Of a DNA stretch of 64,000 nt, positions 1 to 13,588 are shown one piece after another (position 1 is the stretch's first letter; every line of letters starts with the position of its first letter). Position numbers and translations under genes: made by a program. The DNA is taken from the NCBI GenBank assembly GCA_039654915.1, contig CM077595.1, positions 83,865,501 through 83,929,500 on the forward strand. Reading direction: 5' to 3'. The stretch comes from Aquilaria yunnanensis (Eukaryota > Streptophyta > Magnoliopsida > Malvales > Thymelaeaceae). The notes under the pieces were generated by a model. It saw nothing but the letters and a program-made list of their open reading frames with translations, ran no database searches and had not been told where the DNA came from.

Positions 1-234
1 AAACTTTTTTTACTTGTGTCTGCATTCTGAACTGTCAGCTTTTAGCATGGGTGGAACGTATAGAGTTTGTTACGATATTTCTAGTGTTTTTTATTGGTAG
101 GAAGATCCACATAAAACTTGTGCTGGGTCAGTATTAATCTATAACAGTTATTTCAATTCCACATGTTCAGATTTCCTTTATGCATGCATGAAGGTTACAG
201 GATACAGTGAATAATTCTCTTTGAACTTTTGTAG

Positions 235-567
235 GGGGTTGAGCAAAACTGCCAAGCAAAGTCGTAGTGATGCCTATGCTGCCACAGTAAGAAACGAGTG
301 TCCTGTTGTTTCTGGTTTCTCTATTTGATTGTATATTCAGTATGTGATGCTAGCAAATGTGAGTAGAAGTTTGAAATGTTGTGTAGTTGTTTTCTGTTTG
401 ACTTCATAATTGACATTTTTGCTCTGCAGATTTTACTGGAGAGATATTTTACCATGTCAGGTCATGGAATCGAAATTGTATTGCCTCGACAGAAGGATTT
501 GCAAGAAAAACTTAGAAGGGGTGCACAGGCGGACCTTGATTTTTTTCCAGATGAAGTTGAAGCTTGA
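235..567 (+). CDS. 3' end of an unrecognised plant gene (last two exons)
   Basis: Two exons are readable: 235..286 (after a tttgtag acceptor, ending before gtaaga) and 430..567 (after ctctgcag), with the TGA at 565-567. Joined in phase they give a 62-residue C-terminus that starts GLSKTAKQSRSDAYAAT and ends DLDFFPDEVEA. It is soluble, charged, without membrane segments, and has a short basic and acidic stretch near QKDLQEKLRRG. I do not recognise the family and see no catalytic motif. The rest of the gene lies to the left of the window. The splice sites, open frame across the junction and the AT-rich sequence after the stop support a real gene end. The next gene starts about 510 bp downstream on the same strand. 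Confidence 0.6.
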
Positions 568-1080
568 AAAGTGACAAAATTCCTAATTTTACTTGGCTTG
601 CTGCTTGCTGCAAAAGAGGTGAAACCCCTACACCTGACAAGAAGCTTGTAAAAAGAAAATTGAGAAAATGTTATGTCCTACTGTCTCTTTACCTCAGGCT
701 ACATGCAGGCTTAACTTCTTCAGAGCCCAAATTTTGACAGCAATTGTTCATTAGTTTCTCCTAAAATGGGGCTGTGAAATTGCACAATTCACTCCTGTCA
801 CCATCTGTCTGTTATATGTTGCTCTAAACTGCGGGACTGAATTGTCACTTAGAATTTGTTGGGGAGTAAATTGAAAACATTGTGGTTTTTAGTGAAGCTT
901 GACGTGGAAGTGGGCTACCGGTGAGTAACCGCTTCAAGGGAAACGGAGAGAACGGAGGCCGTCTGTCCGCCATTTTCTCTCTTCTCCCTTGTCTTGTCGC
1001 GGCCATTTCTTCGGTCTCTCCAGACCAGACCAACCAGAGACTCTAAAACGCGAGGAAAGGCGATAGACAAGATACAAACA
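568..1080. other. Intergenic spacer: 3' UTR of the first gene and promoter/leader of the second
   Basis: No ORF with coding character is visible. The last 150 bases are richer in GC and CT (ttctctcttctcccttg), as is usual for a plant 5' leader. The frame of the next gene stays open upstream to 994, but the codon there is TTG, so the first ATG in frame is 1081. Confidence 0.5.
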
Positions 1081-4000
1081 ATGTCCAAATCGATTCCTCG
1101 TAAGAAATCACCCAACCCTCGGGGCAACTCGCTTATGGACGAGAACCAACTCATCGACTCGCTCACCGCTCACATCTCTCTCTACCATTCCCGTTCTCTC
1201 TCCCAGAATCCCAACCTCACTTCCAACCCTAGGTCGTCCATCCTCAAATGGTTCTCATCTCTCTCCATCCACCACCGGCAGGCGTCGCTAACTATCGTCG
1301 ATCGCAGCTTCGTCCGGCTCCTACTCCAAATGCTCACCAAGCTCCACACCCGTGGACGGGGCACCTTCATCATCCTCTCGGACCTCCCCTCCGGTGATCT
1401 GCCCAGCCTATGTTACAGGCAATCACGGGGTCTCTTGTCAAGGATCGTCGAGTCGAATGAGTCGGAGCGGTGGATTTTCGATTCAGCTCGGTTGTTCGGG
1501 TCCCGTGAAGGAGAAAAGATCGAAGAGTGCTCTTGCAGCGTGGGAAGTCTAGATTCGATGACGGTGAGCCAGGAGTTCGTGGAAAACGTGGACCGATTTG
1601 TAGAGACGATGGACAGGGTGTCCAATGGAGCGTTTCTGAGAGGGGAAGACAGCGAATTGGGATCTGACTGGATTGAATTGGAGTGGTTGAAGGCGCAGGG
1701 GTATTACAGCATCGAGGCTTTTGTTGCGAATAGACTAGAGGTTGCATTGAGGCTGGCATGGTTGAATTGTAATGGTGGCAAGAAAAGAGGTGTGAAATTG
1801 AAAGAGAAACTGAATGCAGCTGGAATGGCTGCAAATGTGTATTGGAGGAAGAAGGGGTGTGTGGATTGGTGGATGAAGTTGGAAGCTTCAACGAGGAAGA
1901 AAGTTTTGATGGCAATTTTGGGAAAATCTGCCAAATCTTTGGTAAAAGCTATGAGTTACTTTGCCATTGTTATTTGTTGTTTGGTTTGAATTTGGTTGTC
2001 AGATCAATTTTGTTCACAAGGGAGACTATTTATTTCATAATATTTATGTTCTTTGTTGCTTACTTTACTTCTCATTAGTGCTTCTCATGTATGCTGTGTG
2101 TCCTGGTTAGCTCCCTATTGACAAGACAAGAGAAACTGAGGATAAAGCATTGCTCTTTGTTAAGTTACCTTGCATGTTTATGACTGTGAACTCCCTTTAT
2201 AAGGATATGATTCTGATAAGCTGATGCTGCGTACAATATATTAGTTGGTCATGAATAAGTTGATCTGTTGAGTATTTAGAATGATTTTTGAGTGATTGAT
2301 TTTTGTCCTTGCATGAGCATTCATCATTCCATGCTAGCATATTGACATGCGGTCACTCAAAGCAATCAATCATCTTAAGTATAAACCCCAATTTACTTAT
2401 GGTCTCAGGCATGATTTTTTGTAAATCACAATTTCGATCTATAATGTTATAATCAATATGGACTTTCAGACTAATGAGATTCTGAAGGCTTTGCATAGTG
2501 CAACAATTGATGACATGTGGCTCTTCAGTGATGGAGTAAAGAACACACCAATGAGCTTGAACTGTACCAGATCCTGGAGGGGGGATATCCTGACATTGCC
2601 CGCTGATGCAGAATTTGGCCTGGCTGCAAAAACTGACAGTTTCTTCAGAAGATCTACTTCTTCAGGCAATGTGTTCGGTGCTTTATTTGTTCTCCAGTAT
2701 GTTATCGGTATTTTGTTGTCATGTCAGGACAACAGAAATGATAAGGGAGAGATGCTTTTTAGTATGTTGGGTTCTGTAAGCACCATCACCGATGGCATAC
2801 TAAGAAAGGTGCGAGAATTTCTTATGATCATTTCACTTGATTGTGCAAGAGTTGAACTTCTTGAGGAAGTAAATTATCCGAGTTCATCTGATAAATCAAA
2901 GGAAAAGGTTGGTAATCGTAAGAAGAAGGGAAAATCACGTAATATGAAAAGGCAAAATCCAATGCCAAGGTCTGATGTGGAAGAACTGCCATCAAAGAAG
3001 CTTGTCAAGGTGTTGCTTTGTTCTCATAACTCTTTCAGGGACTCCTTTAACTCAATTTTCATGTTAAGAAACAGAGAACATTAAGAGATTATGACCATTT
3101 CTGATGCTTTGCCAGGATCCCAAAAATGCATCAGCTTGTGCTGGGAAGGCAACTCCTCCAGAAGTCAAGAGTTTGCTGCTTTGTAAGCAACAAGCAGATG
3201 ATATATGTGCAGAGACATCTTCAGATGTTAAAATGGTTGCTTGTTCTTATTTTGGATGAACCTTGTCTATTTATTGTTTAAATGTTGTGTGTAACTGGTG
3301 TCTCTCCCCAGGAACACAGCCAAGGATTGATTGTAAGAAAGGGACAGACTACTGGAAGGAAGAGTAGAAGGGATAAAAACAAAAACAGAATACCTCTGTT
3401 TGGTGGTCCCACCAAAGATAGGAAAGTGGAGAACTCTGTTGAGGAGTCTACCTCTTGTAATTTGGTTAACGATGATGCTGCAGCTATACGCAAAGACTGT
3501 GCTGAAGGTACTTCAAATGGTACCTTGAATTGTGAGAACATTTTTCACTCAAATGTTAGACCTAGTAGATCAGCAAATCACATCAAAGGTCATTCAGTTG
3601 ATTCTAGGCCCTGTTATTTAAACACAAGGTGTTATCACTGCATAGAAGGTTGACCTGAGACTGTCTCAAAATCTCTGAAAGAGGGATGTCAGACTTTTGC
3701 ATTCTAGGTAACATTTTACCTTCTATTATGCCAGGATTTGATATAGTTTCCAGCAATGAAAGCATTGGCATTCAAAGCTCTCTTGATGAAAGTAAAGCTG
3801 AGACAGAATCAAATTTCCTTGACATGCCAGTTAGTGCTCCCGAAGTAAAACATGATGTTGCTATGAATGGAAAGCAATATGCTAGAGCTACTTCTGATAA
3901 TGCTCCTGCAAGTCATTTGCACTGCCTCTCCAATGAGTGGCCCAGTGTAGCTCCCCTCTATTTTCCACCTCTTAACTCCCAAGTTCCAGCTGCTGCAGAC

Positions 4001-7000
4001 AGATTGCATCTTGATGTTGGCCACAATTTGCATAATCACATTCGCCAACCTTTTGTACCCACCGTGCATCAGGTAAGAAATCCTCCCATTGATGCTGGAT
4101 GCAGTCACATCTTACCTCATCCCATGCCAATGAGTTTAGATTGGCCCCCAATGGTCCGAAGTGTTTGTGGATTGGCACCATCAATTACGTGTAATTATGA
4201 TTCTGGGTTCATCTCAAGGAGGCAGTCTGCTTTCCAGCAAAGTTACACATCTAAAAATTTTCTATTCAATGCAAAGAACAATGAGGATGAGAGAAGATAT
4301 TGTGGGGACTTGATTGATTTTGCTGAGCTGCCAAATGTGTTGGAACCAACTGATGAGTGTGACAGCCACTGGATATCGGAGGAAGAGCTTGAGGTGCATG
4401 GATTATCTGCTAAAGATTATAATCAGTTTTTTGGTGGCGGTATAATGTATTGGAATCCTTCTGATCATCCGGGAACAGGTTTTTCTAGGCCTCCTTCCCA
4501 CAGTTCTGATGATGGTTCTTGGGCTTGGCATGAAGCAGACATGAGTAGGGCTGTAGATGATATGGTCGCTTTCTCCTCTTCATATAGCACAAATGGTTTG
4601 ACATCGCCTACTGCTGCTTCATTCCGTTCTCCTTTTGATTTAGGCTCTGGACACAAAGCAGTTGGTTATGTCATGCCAGGAAATGAAGTTTCTGGCAAAC
4701 TTTTGCACTCTCCAACAACAACAGATGTGGTTACAGAGGAGGAGGTGTCCGGATCTACTGCTAATTTATCTAGTGATGCTGAAGGAAAAACGGCTGACCC
4801 TCTTCCTTACCCTATTTTACGTCCTATCATCATTCCCAATATATCAAGATCAAGATCTGACTTCAAGCGTGCTTATGATCGTAAAAGCCCTTGTGTACCT
4901 CCTAACAGAAGAGAGCAACCTCAAATCAAACGACCCCCATCACCAGTTGTGCTTTGTGTTCCAAGGGCTCCAAGACCACCACCGCCATCTCCAGTGAGCG
5001 ACTCTAGGAAACAGAGAGGCTTTCCTACTGTAAGATCTGGTAGCTCTAGCCCAAGAAATTGGGGGGTCAGAGGTTGGTACTATGATGGAAGTAACTCGGA
5101 TGAAGCTTGTGTACGCATGGATGGTACTGAAGTAGTTTGGCCTTCATGGAGACGGAAGAATCTTTCAGCTCATCCAATGATTCAGCCTCTTCCAGGAGCT
5201 TTATTACAAGATCAATTAATAGCAATGTCACAGCTAGCTCTTGATCAGGAACATGTAATTGTTTTTCCTTCTGTGATTAGTTTTCTTTTTCTTCACTCTA
5301 GATAATATTGTAAAAATCTCATGGTTCAACATTTTGATGACGCAGCCAGACATTTCTTTCCCTTTGCAACTACCTGATCTGCAGAACTGCCCTGCTAAGA
5401 AGGCATCTCTCTCTCATATGCACAATCTTCTCAATTGTGAGATTGATTTTTTCTGCAAGGAGGTAAACAACTTACAAAGCAATTTGTTGATAGTTTTCTG
5501 CTGTTAACTTTTTGCAGTATCTTAGAATGTAAAACTTATGTACTTTTCCATTACCTGTTTCCCCTGTAATCACTCTGTGCTCTTACTGATACAAATTCGT
5601 CATGATGTTTAAGGTTGCTGCTGGTAATATGGCTCGAAAACCTTACATTACTTGGGCCGTCGAGCGAGTCACACGATCTCTTCAAGTCTTATGGCCTCGG
5701 TCTCGGACAAACATATTTGGATCGAATGCAACTGGTTTATCTCTTCCTACAAGTGATGTGGACCTTGTGGTTTGTCTTCCTCCTGTGAGGAATCTGGTGA
5801 GCACTTTGGCGCATGCTTTGCTAAGTTATAGTACTGTGCATTCATGATAAGATTCTCACTGGAAAGCCTATTATTTAGGAACCAATTAAAGAAGCTGGGA
5901 TTTTGGAGGGACGTAATGGTATCAAAGAAACTTGTCTTCAGGTATTGACAAATAATTGGCAGTAAAGTTTCTTATTTCCCCTGATGGATATAATTTTCTT
6001 TTCCCCTACTTCGTGTGTGGAGACATTTTGTGGTCATTTCTAGAGAACATAGAATCCTTTTCTATAGAATCATTTTTTATACTAATGAACTGGATTGAAA
6101 TGGGCGATTAGTTTATACCTTCAAAATTATTGTATGATTATTTTCAGAAAAAAATAATTTAGGGAGTGACTTGATCTTGTATGTGATGCGAAAGGCATAC
6201 CTTGTTCTCAAATTTATGAAAAAGTCCTCTTTTATGTTTTATTTTTTGCAAAGACTGATATGGTGTTAGAAGATCTTTAAGGATGTCAAGAACATGTCTG
6301 CTATTTTTTTCTCATGATAAAATTTTTTTCCCATGGTTTGTTATGGGGCCAGTGCAAGTCCTGGCAACCTTGCTTTCTACCTTGTTTCAAGGACACAGAA
6401 TAATTTTTCTATCCTATTTGAAATGACTGGAAGAGTAATTTGTGCAGTTGGTGAAATCACATGTTTTGCTCTATTGTCATTTGTGGGTTTCAGTTGAACC
6501 ATTGACGTCTGGGGTTATCCACTTATCCTTTTGTCCTTGCCATGCTGCCTTACAGACACTGATTTAACCATCTCATTTTATCATGGTAGATTAATGAACT
6601 TAAGTACTTCCATTCATTTTTCTGAAAGAATGTTTTGGCATATTTAGGAATAATTCACTCACATAATTGAAAGTCAAGTTTGAAATAGGAATTATGAACC
6701 CAGGTCTAGAAAAGTATCATTAAGTGGTTTTTATTAATGCAATTCAGAATGAATTCTTTGCTGCTAAAACAGCTGGTATTTGTCTCAAAAGTTTTGCCCT
6801 TTTTTCAAAATTCCCCCTCATGCAAAGGGTGGAGGGTGGAGTGGAACAAAAGACTAGAGAAGGTGATATGGCTGGGCCAACTTAATGTCTATAAAAGAAA
6901 AAAAAAGAGTAAATAGAAAAATGAAATCTTTTTGTGTTGGAAGTGGTATTTCTTTTTTCCTATTCAGTCTCTAAGATTCAAGCTTCCTTTATATATCTAT

Positions 7001-10000
7001 TAATACCTATTTCCATTTGATGTACCTAAAACATGAGTGGTGTTGGATCAAGGTGTGCAGCAGTGCTGTCACCTCTTCCCCCCTCCCCCCTTCTCTCTCT
7101 TCTTAATCTGTGTTTTCAGTTATAATCTTGCAGATATTTGTAGTCTGGAAAATTGCTTTTTTGGTCATTTTTTTTTTCAAGATAGCCTTTGACAGATTAA
7201 TATAGCTACCCTTGCCTTCCACCAGCATGCTGCCAGGTATCTTGCTAACCAGGAGTGGGTCAAAAATGATTCTCTGAAGGCTGTGGAGAATACAGCTGTA
7301 AGGCTTAATCTTATTGTATATCACAATCACTCCTCACCTCTTCTTTTTTTTTCTACCATTTGTTCTTATGTTGCTTTTGCATTCAGATTCCTATTATTAT
7401 GCTTGTGGTAGAAGTGCCTGGTGATTTGATAACTTCTGCGCCATCTAGTATGCAATCTCCTAAAGATGAGCAAATGCTTGCTAGTGGAGAACATGAAACC
7501 CATTTATGCTCTGATATGGTTAGCCTGGAAGACTCCACTTTATGTAAGTCCGCACAAGTAATTGATGACAGCCAAAAGGATGCGAAATTAATTCACCTTG
7601 ACATCAGTTTCAAGTCCCCGTCGCATACAGGACTCCAGACTACAGAATTGGTATTTGACTTTCTTGTAACTCAACCTCTATTTCGATAAGTAGTGCTTTT
7701 CATGTGACTCATGTAGTGAAAAATATGCCCTTAGACTTTGATTAAATTCATCCTTCTCCATAAGTATTTAATTCTTGAATAATTCTTGAAGAAGGAATAT
7801 ATAGAACTTGCAAAAAGCTAAGAGGGAAGGAGAGATAAGATGTGCTCTGGAAATGTTCTGGAAGAGGCAACTCAATTTTTCAGCCTCCTGATATAAGCTG
7901 AAACTAACATTTCAAGGATCAAATGGTAGTTTCATGTTTTTAATGGTGCTAGTGAGACAAGGTATACATTACTCAATGTAACAGAGAAGAAGGGGGTCAT
8001 TATTGCTTTCGTTTTTGGTTGTTTATTTCTTTTTAAGTTCAGATTTAGGGGTCTTATTGTGTTAAAAAAATCAGTCGAGTTGAGTCTAGTTTATTACTAC
8101 TATCCTTCTGAGCACAAACTTAAAATTCATGGAAGTATGTTTCTTATTGGCATTTTTCTTGGTGCCTATCTGTGATTGGATTTTGACATCTCTGGAGTGG
8201 TTGTACTCTATGCCTTTATTAGGTTGGATGTATAGAGGTTGCTATCCAAGCCTTTTGCAGAATAATTTTTGTACTGCAGAATGATTTCAGTTTCTGCAAT
8301 AAATATATTTAAAAATTTATCCATTATTTCATCAAAGGTGAAGGAGCTGACTGAGCAATTTCCTGCGGCTAAACCCCTGGCTTTGGTGTTAAAGCAGTTC
8401 TTGGCAGATCGTAGCCTGGACCAGGCATATTCTGGTGGCTTAAGTTCATATTGCCTGGTTAGTCTTCTTCCTGATCAAGCTCATGTATTATAATTTAGTT
8501 ATGCCGGTGTAGTTTGTGCTTGATCAAGTAGCAGGTGAGAGTGCTCTGGCAACGGTAGATTATGTTGCTGTTCTGTCCTTTCAGCCCCCACTTCAGTTTA
8601 GTTATGAATAATCCTATGTTTCAGCAAGTTTTCTTTTCCCTAGAAGTTGGAAATTACATAACTCTCTTTCTTTTTTGTTTTAATAGATACACTGTATGTC
8701 TAGTAACTCATTGGTGAATTGCATTTAGTTTCGATAGGCTTGTTAATTGCGTAATTTGTATGCTGATGTTCACCTTATCAGCATGCATGGTTCTTCACAT
8801 TCATCAGTCTTATTATTCATTCACAATCATTGTTTCATTTGTTTCAGGTGTTATTGATCACACGTTTTTTGCAGCATGAGCATCATATTGGACGAGCTAC
8901 TAATCAAGTACTATTATAATCTTGTTTCAGTCCGTTTTCCCTTTCTGGTACACGTTATAGTTGACACAATTACAAAATTTTCCCTTTTCCTGTTTTGGTT
9001 GTTTTTCTGCTAAGGAGCTGGCTAACTGAAAATTTTTCTCCGTGTATTTGGAATTTCTAAGGCAGAAAGTTGGCCTCCTTCAATGGATCTTATCCTGAAT
9101 ATATGATGCAGTGTCACTTTAATCATATTTAGATGGTTGCAAGCTACTTCTTCTCTAACTCCAGCTTTTATCATATTGCAGAACTTTGGAGGCCTTCTGA
9201 TGGATTTTCTTTATTTCTTTGGGTTAGGGACAACTTCTGCTTTTGTCTTTTTAGGTGGAGATGTGTAACCTGATAGGTTTTTAGCATCTAATAAATACCC
9301 AAATTGTTTATTGTACAGAAATGTCTTTGATCCTCGACAAATGCGTGTTTCTGTTCAGGGAAGTGGAGTGTATATTAATAGAGAAAGAGGCTATAGGTGA
9401 TGATAAGACTCGTCTTTGCAAATTTGTTTTCTGGAAAATTTTCTATATCCATGACATTGTGTGATTGTATGTACTGACACTGCTAAATTTTGTAGTATTG
9501 ATCCAATACACATTGATGATCCTCTTTTTCCAACCAACAATGTGGGGAGAAATTGCTTCCGTATACATCAGTGTATCAAGGTCAGAAAAAGATTTATTTA
9601 TTTATCTTTTTTGAAGTGAAGTGGGGCTGTGTGATGGTGCTAGTCGTTTAGAGAGGTCTAGATCTATGTTCATATGTTGCAGATGTGACCCGTTACAAAC
9701 GTTATGGGATATTTTGAATTGGTAAACTCTTTGTCATCGTAGTAGCTAATGCTGTGGAATAGAAGTTTATATGAACTTGATGTGTTGTAAAGGTTTTTAT
9801 AGATGATTGATATTGTGAAATCGTTTGTGTTCCATTTGGAGAAATCAGATTGGAAATACTAGAGCATTCATATGAGGAAGAAAGTAGCTATTTTGTGTTA
9901 TAAAACATTTTGAGACTTCTTTTGTTTTTTTGAAAAGGCGATGTTTATTATTTATGTGATCCAATGTGAGATGGTATTGATCTTTTGCATGTGAGTCATG

Positions 10001-10296
10001 GTAACTTTTCTATATTTCAATCTTGATTCCTGCATAAAAGAGTCATGAAAGTGGTTTAGATCATTACTAGTAAACTTCTCTCTACGTTCTTACAAAACTA
10101 CAGCCCATTTTCTCTTTGTAAAAATGCATTTATAGATTGTTCTCATATAGAATGTATTCTGATGCAGGCATTCTCAGATGCATATGCTGTGCTGGAAAAT
10201 GAGCTTGCATCCCTTCCCATCGATGGTGATTCCTGTCCTAATGTGGCATATAGAATGCTTTCAAAAATCATTCCAAGCATCAATACATATGTTTGA
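1081..10296 (+). CDS. MEE44-like non-canonical poly(A)/uridylyl polymerase (nucleotidyltransferase family), 16 exons
   Basis: Exons read: 1081..1941, 2470..3009, 3116..3235, 3312..3648, 3735..5254, 5346..5462, 5614..5796, 5879..5941, 7226..7297, 7387..7650, 8338..8457, 8848..8907, 9182..9222, 9319..9396, 9496..9580, 10168..10296. All phases close, giving about 1529 residues; Arabidopsis MEE44 (At4g00060) is of similar size as I recall. Residues 1-1130 are a long, serine/proline-rich region of unknown function with a basic patch near 440-465. The catalytic domain begins in exon 7: FGSNATGLSLPTSDVDLVV holds the GS motif (about 1201-1202) and two metal-binding Asp (about 1213 and 1215). The likely third Asp is in IHLDISF (about 1343). 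The PAP-associated domain has NQNFGGLLMDFLYFFG and a nucleotide-recognition-type segment near GRNCFRIHQ. The family adds A or U to RNA 3' ends; the exact substrate here is unknown. The start is the first in-frame ATG. Confidence 0.88.
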
Positions 10297-11271
10297 GAAT
10301 TGTGACTTTCCTGGAAGGGTAGGTTACTTATGCTGATAAAATGTTTCATGTATATGAGTAATACAAGTTTTAGGTTTTCTCTCATCTAAACCATCATGAT
10401 ATATTACGGAGTATTAAAACTTGAATACACATGCCTGATTTGATAGATATTCTCTGGCCGCATGATTTTTTTCTCTCCATGGTATTCATTTCATTGGGCA
10501 AGTGTTGGTGATCGCAAGTTGACTTGCTACTTATGGTGGATAAGGCATGTGCTCCATCTCGATCAAAGACATTTGAAGCAAGGTTGTCAAGATTATAGTT
10601 GTGCCTATGTGCTTCTTGGAATCATACTTTCTGCTTGGAAGCCAGACTCTGGTTCTGTTCGGAAGCCAGGTGATCAAGGGAGTAATGTGGAAAAGAAAAG
10701 GCTGGTGCACTTGTGAAGACTCTTAACTGTTGATCAAAGGATGGGTGAGCAGGTGAGTTTATTATGATACAAAGGCTGCAGAATATTGGTATAAATTAAG
10801 ATACTTACGTTATCTGACAAATGTTGCAGTGGTCTCTCTCCAGTTGCTCAAAGCAAGATCCAGCCTGTGGATTAGGCTACGCTAGTACCTTGGCTTGAGA
10901 ACGCATGAAAAACTTCCACAAGATAGCTTATTTGTACTACATGCCAGTCTGCTCTATTAGGTAATGTATATTTAGTAGTACAGAGCTTCTCTTGGACAAA
11001 AGACTCCTTTAATTGGCACTGGTAACATGCATGTACTGCATTTCTGCTATTCTATGTTTCTGCTTATCATACACTAATGATTTCATAAAATTATTGCAGG
11101 TGGTTAGGAACTGTTTGAGCATAAAGCTTCAGATATTGCAGAAAGGTAAAAAAGGAAATATTGATTTCTGAGTTGGAAGTTTTGACTCGATTCAACTGTT
11201 TTGCAAATCTCAACAAATGTGAAAGGAAGGAATAAAGCTGGATCAGAAGCTAAGTAAAAATGATGAAATGG
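10297..11271 (+). other. Probable 3' UTR and spacer after the MEE44-like gene
   Basis: After the TGA at 10294-10296 there are GT/AG-bounded stretches and one 84-codon open frame (10462-10716), but its translation shows no family I recognise and no third-position bias that I can see. It may be spliced 3' UTR. No other gene is supported here. Confidence 0.35.
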
Positions 11272-11635
11272 GATGAACCTGTTGACGGACTCAGCTCCTT
11301 GCCTGATTCCATTCTCCTCTAAATTCTGTCCCTCTTGCAAATGAATGAGGCCATCAAGACCAGTGCTTTATCCAAGACATGGCAGTTCAAGGGTTCCCAA
11401 TCTTCAATCATTAAGCTCACTTGGGCTTGGGGGTTGGACTGAAATGAAGTACAGGTTCATGGATGTACCTTTGCTTGTGGATATTACATTCGACTTGTTC
11501 TTTGTTGATTCTCAACGCACTCATGTTCATGATTTACTCAGAAAAGTGCAGGAACTTCTTGTACAGCTCCCCAAGCTTGAAAGACTTGCTTTTGAGTCTG
11601 GTTATCTCAAGGCAAGTTGTTGTTTTATCATGTAA
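11272..11635 (+). pseudogene. F-box (F-box/LRR type) pseudogene, N-terminal part
   Basis: From 11272 the frame reads DEPVDGLSSLPDSILL, then a TAA stop, then ILSLLQMNEAIKTSALSKTW. This is the F-box consensus (LPD.IL..ILS...... ..TS.LSK.W) with the stop inside helix 2, at a position where a Gln is usual. Further on, the reading moves to another frame, where MKYRFMDVPLLVDITFD and HDLLRKVQELLVQLPKLERL resemble the region after the box in plant F-box/LRR/FBD proteins. One nonsense change plus at least one frameshift mean it is not a working SCF adaptor gene. A second, different F-box relic lies at 17897. Confidence 0.7.
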
Positions 11636-13340
11636 GTAGCTAGCTTAGGACAATACATTTACATGGATGGTATAAGTTGACTGGTTAAAGAGATTTGGAT
11701 TTATAGACAATGTTTCTATAATGAAACTGAATTTTGTAAAATTCTTGCTGTTTCTGTGTTGAAGCAACGTAAGTTGAGATGATTTCATGCAGTTTGTTAA
11801 AGTTAGTGAGTTTCAGAATCTCTGATTCTTCTCATTCTTCTGATGCTATGCTTCATATGCCATAAGTTCATAAAAGCAGTTCTTTCAACCCGTTTTTCCT
11901 TCTAATTCAGATGTTGGTCAGCAGGAAAACAGCAGTGATAATCGTCCTGGATCTGACAATGTTGATGAAAGAGAAGCCGTTTGGAGATCAGAAGAGGGAT
12001 ACTAGGACCTGCCTGCAGCCGACTCTTAAGAGCGTTGACGTCATTGGCTTTGGACCAACTTTGGTTGGTCGGGACAAATGCACTAGTCCTTGGGAAGATG
12101 GTTATTTGTGTGCTGGACCTTGATGATTGTTGTAGGTCGGAAAATTCATGGAAATCACTTGAAGCGACACAATGCTTATCAAGCTAATATCAGAACCTGC
12201 AGCAGAGGTCTTATTTGGAAGCCATAATATATGATGTGGTTATGGTGGATCCGATTGTCTTAACACATGGGCGTTGAGGAAGACAGTTGGCTTAAGTTGG
12301 AGCAACCGGGCCTGGCATGGTTGTTGCGGAAGAGAAAGTTGGCTCTCTCTCTCTCTCTCTCTCGCCTCCTTTTAGGAGCATATGCATATTAGTAACCTTA
12401 TGCACAAGGGCTAAAGCAGTTTGTTTTAACGTACATATATATTGCATAGTAAAATGTAATGTGCGAGCATTAATAAACAGTATTGTTAATAAGAAAGATG
12501 TATCTATAGAGTGCGTGACTGCTTCTTGCGCACGATTAGAAACATTTGATTCGTTGCACGGAGCTCTGGAACTGAGGAGATTTGAAGTTCCATAAGCCAT
12601 AGAAACGTCAGTTCATTGCGTCCCCAGTTCACGTGTTAACATTAAACTGTACCTTAGCATTAAATCCAAAACCTAGATAGTTGCAGAGCAGTCAACCATG
12701 GTGGAACCTGATTAGCTCTGACCACTGACGAGTCAAGTGACCTGTGCCCCCAAAGAATGGCGCTAGTCACCTCAGTGATCCAGGATCCGTAAGCGTCATT
12801 TCTACTGTCGAACCATTTCCCACCTCCTCAAAGCAACTTTCCAGCTTCAGATATTTTGGGTCACTGACATTCCTCGGCAGATGAAATTTAAGCCCGCAAA
12901 CTCAGACTGAGCAGGTTCTTCTCGAATTGAACAGTAATTGGAACGGGAGTTGAACAGTAATTGATTGAAACAGAACCTGGTTATGATGATTGAGGCCTCA
13001 AATCCCCTGGAACTAACTTATTTTTTGCTTAAAGTTACAGTAATTGGAGCTCTGTTTTGATTCTGATTAATAAGACAAACCTGTTTGAATGTAATGTTGA
13101 ACCTACCGATACTGAGCAAGTTCTACATGATGAATTGATCGTCTGATTTGGCAAATAAAGTTTCTTTGAGCAGTTTCCAATATTATGTCATTGATCTGTT
13201 GTCGTCTTCTTGCATCCAAAACTTGTTTAGGAAATTCCATCGTTTTAACATTCTAGAGTGATCTGGACAACAGTTTTGGGCGAAGGGAATGGCTCTGCCA
13301 AAAATCGACTTGGGGACATATGTATGGCATGTACATGTGT
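11636..13340. other. Gene-free stretch with a (CT)n microsatellite
   Basis: Short open frames occur on both strands but none has a recognisable domain. A CT repeat of ten units lies at about 12343-12362. The segment 11911-12123 could be another decayed exon (it follows a ttctaattcag acceptor-like site), but I cannot name it. Confidence 0.35.
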
Positions 13341-13451
13341 AGCCCGCTGCAAGTGTCCGCCAACGTTGTTAAGGTTCTGTCGAAGCTATGGAACAAGCCG
13401 ACTGTGGCAGTGAACCACAGCATTGCGCACATCAGATGGGTCAGGTTGTGA
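13341..13451 (+). pseudogene. Kae1/OSGEP (tRNA t6A synthesis, GCP1-type) pseudogene fragment A
   Basis: The frame reads SPLQVSANVVKVLSKLW, NKPTVAVNHSIAHI and RWVRL, then a TGA. It matches the region of Kae1/OSGEP proteins that runs from GAPLQVSA to the metal-binding HxxxH helix; here the two metal-binding His are kept (NHSIAHI). Intact family members continue with E-M-G-R, which here reads R-W-V-R and then stops. Only this part of about 37 residues is left, so it is a relic. A related copy lies at 17015-17310. Confidence 0.7.
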
Positions 13452-13588
13452 CGATATGTTGCTCCAAGAAGACAAATTGGACTTCGATTTAATCAAAAAG
13501 TTATGAAGTGATTGCTTTAGCGTTTGCTGCATAAAACAGATGCAATGAATACCAGTAATTCAATTTTTAAGCTTAAGATATCTACGCT

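Noticed and set aside
1370..1915. 181-codon minus-strand frame opposite exon 1 of the MEE44-like gene
   Set aside because: It is the shadow of a long coding exon; Ser/Pro/Thr content is explained by the complementary strand.
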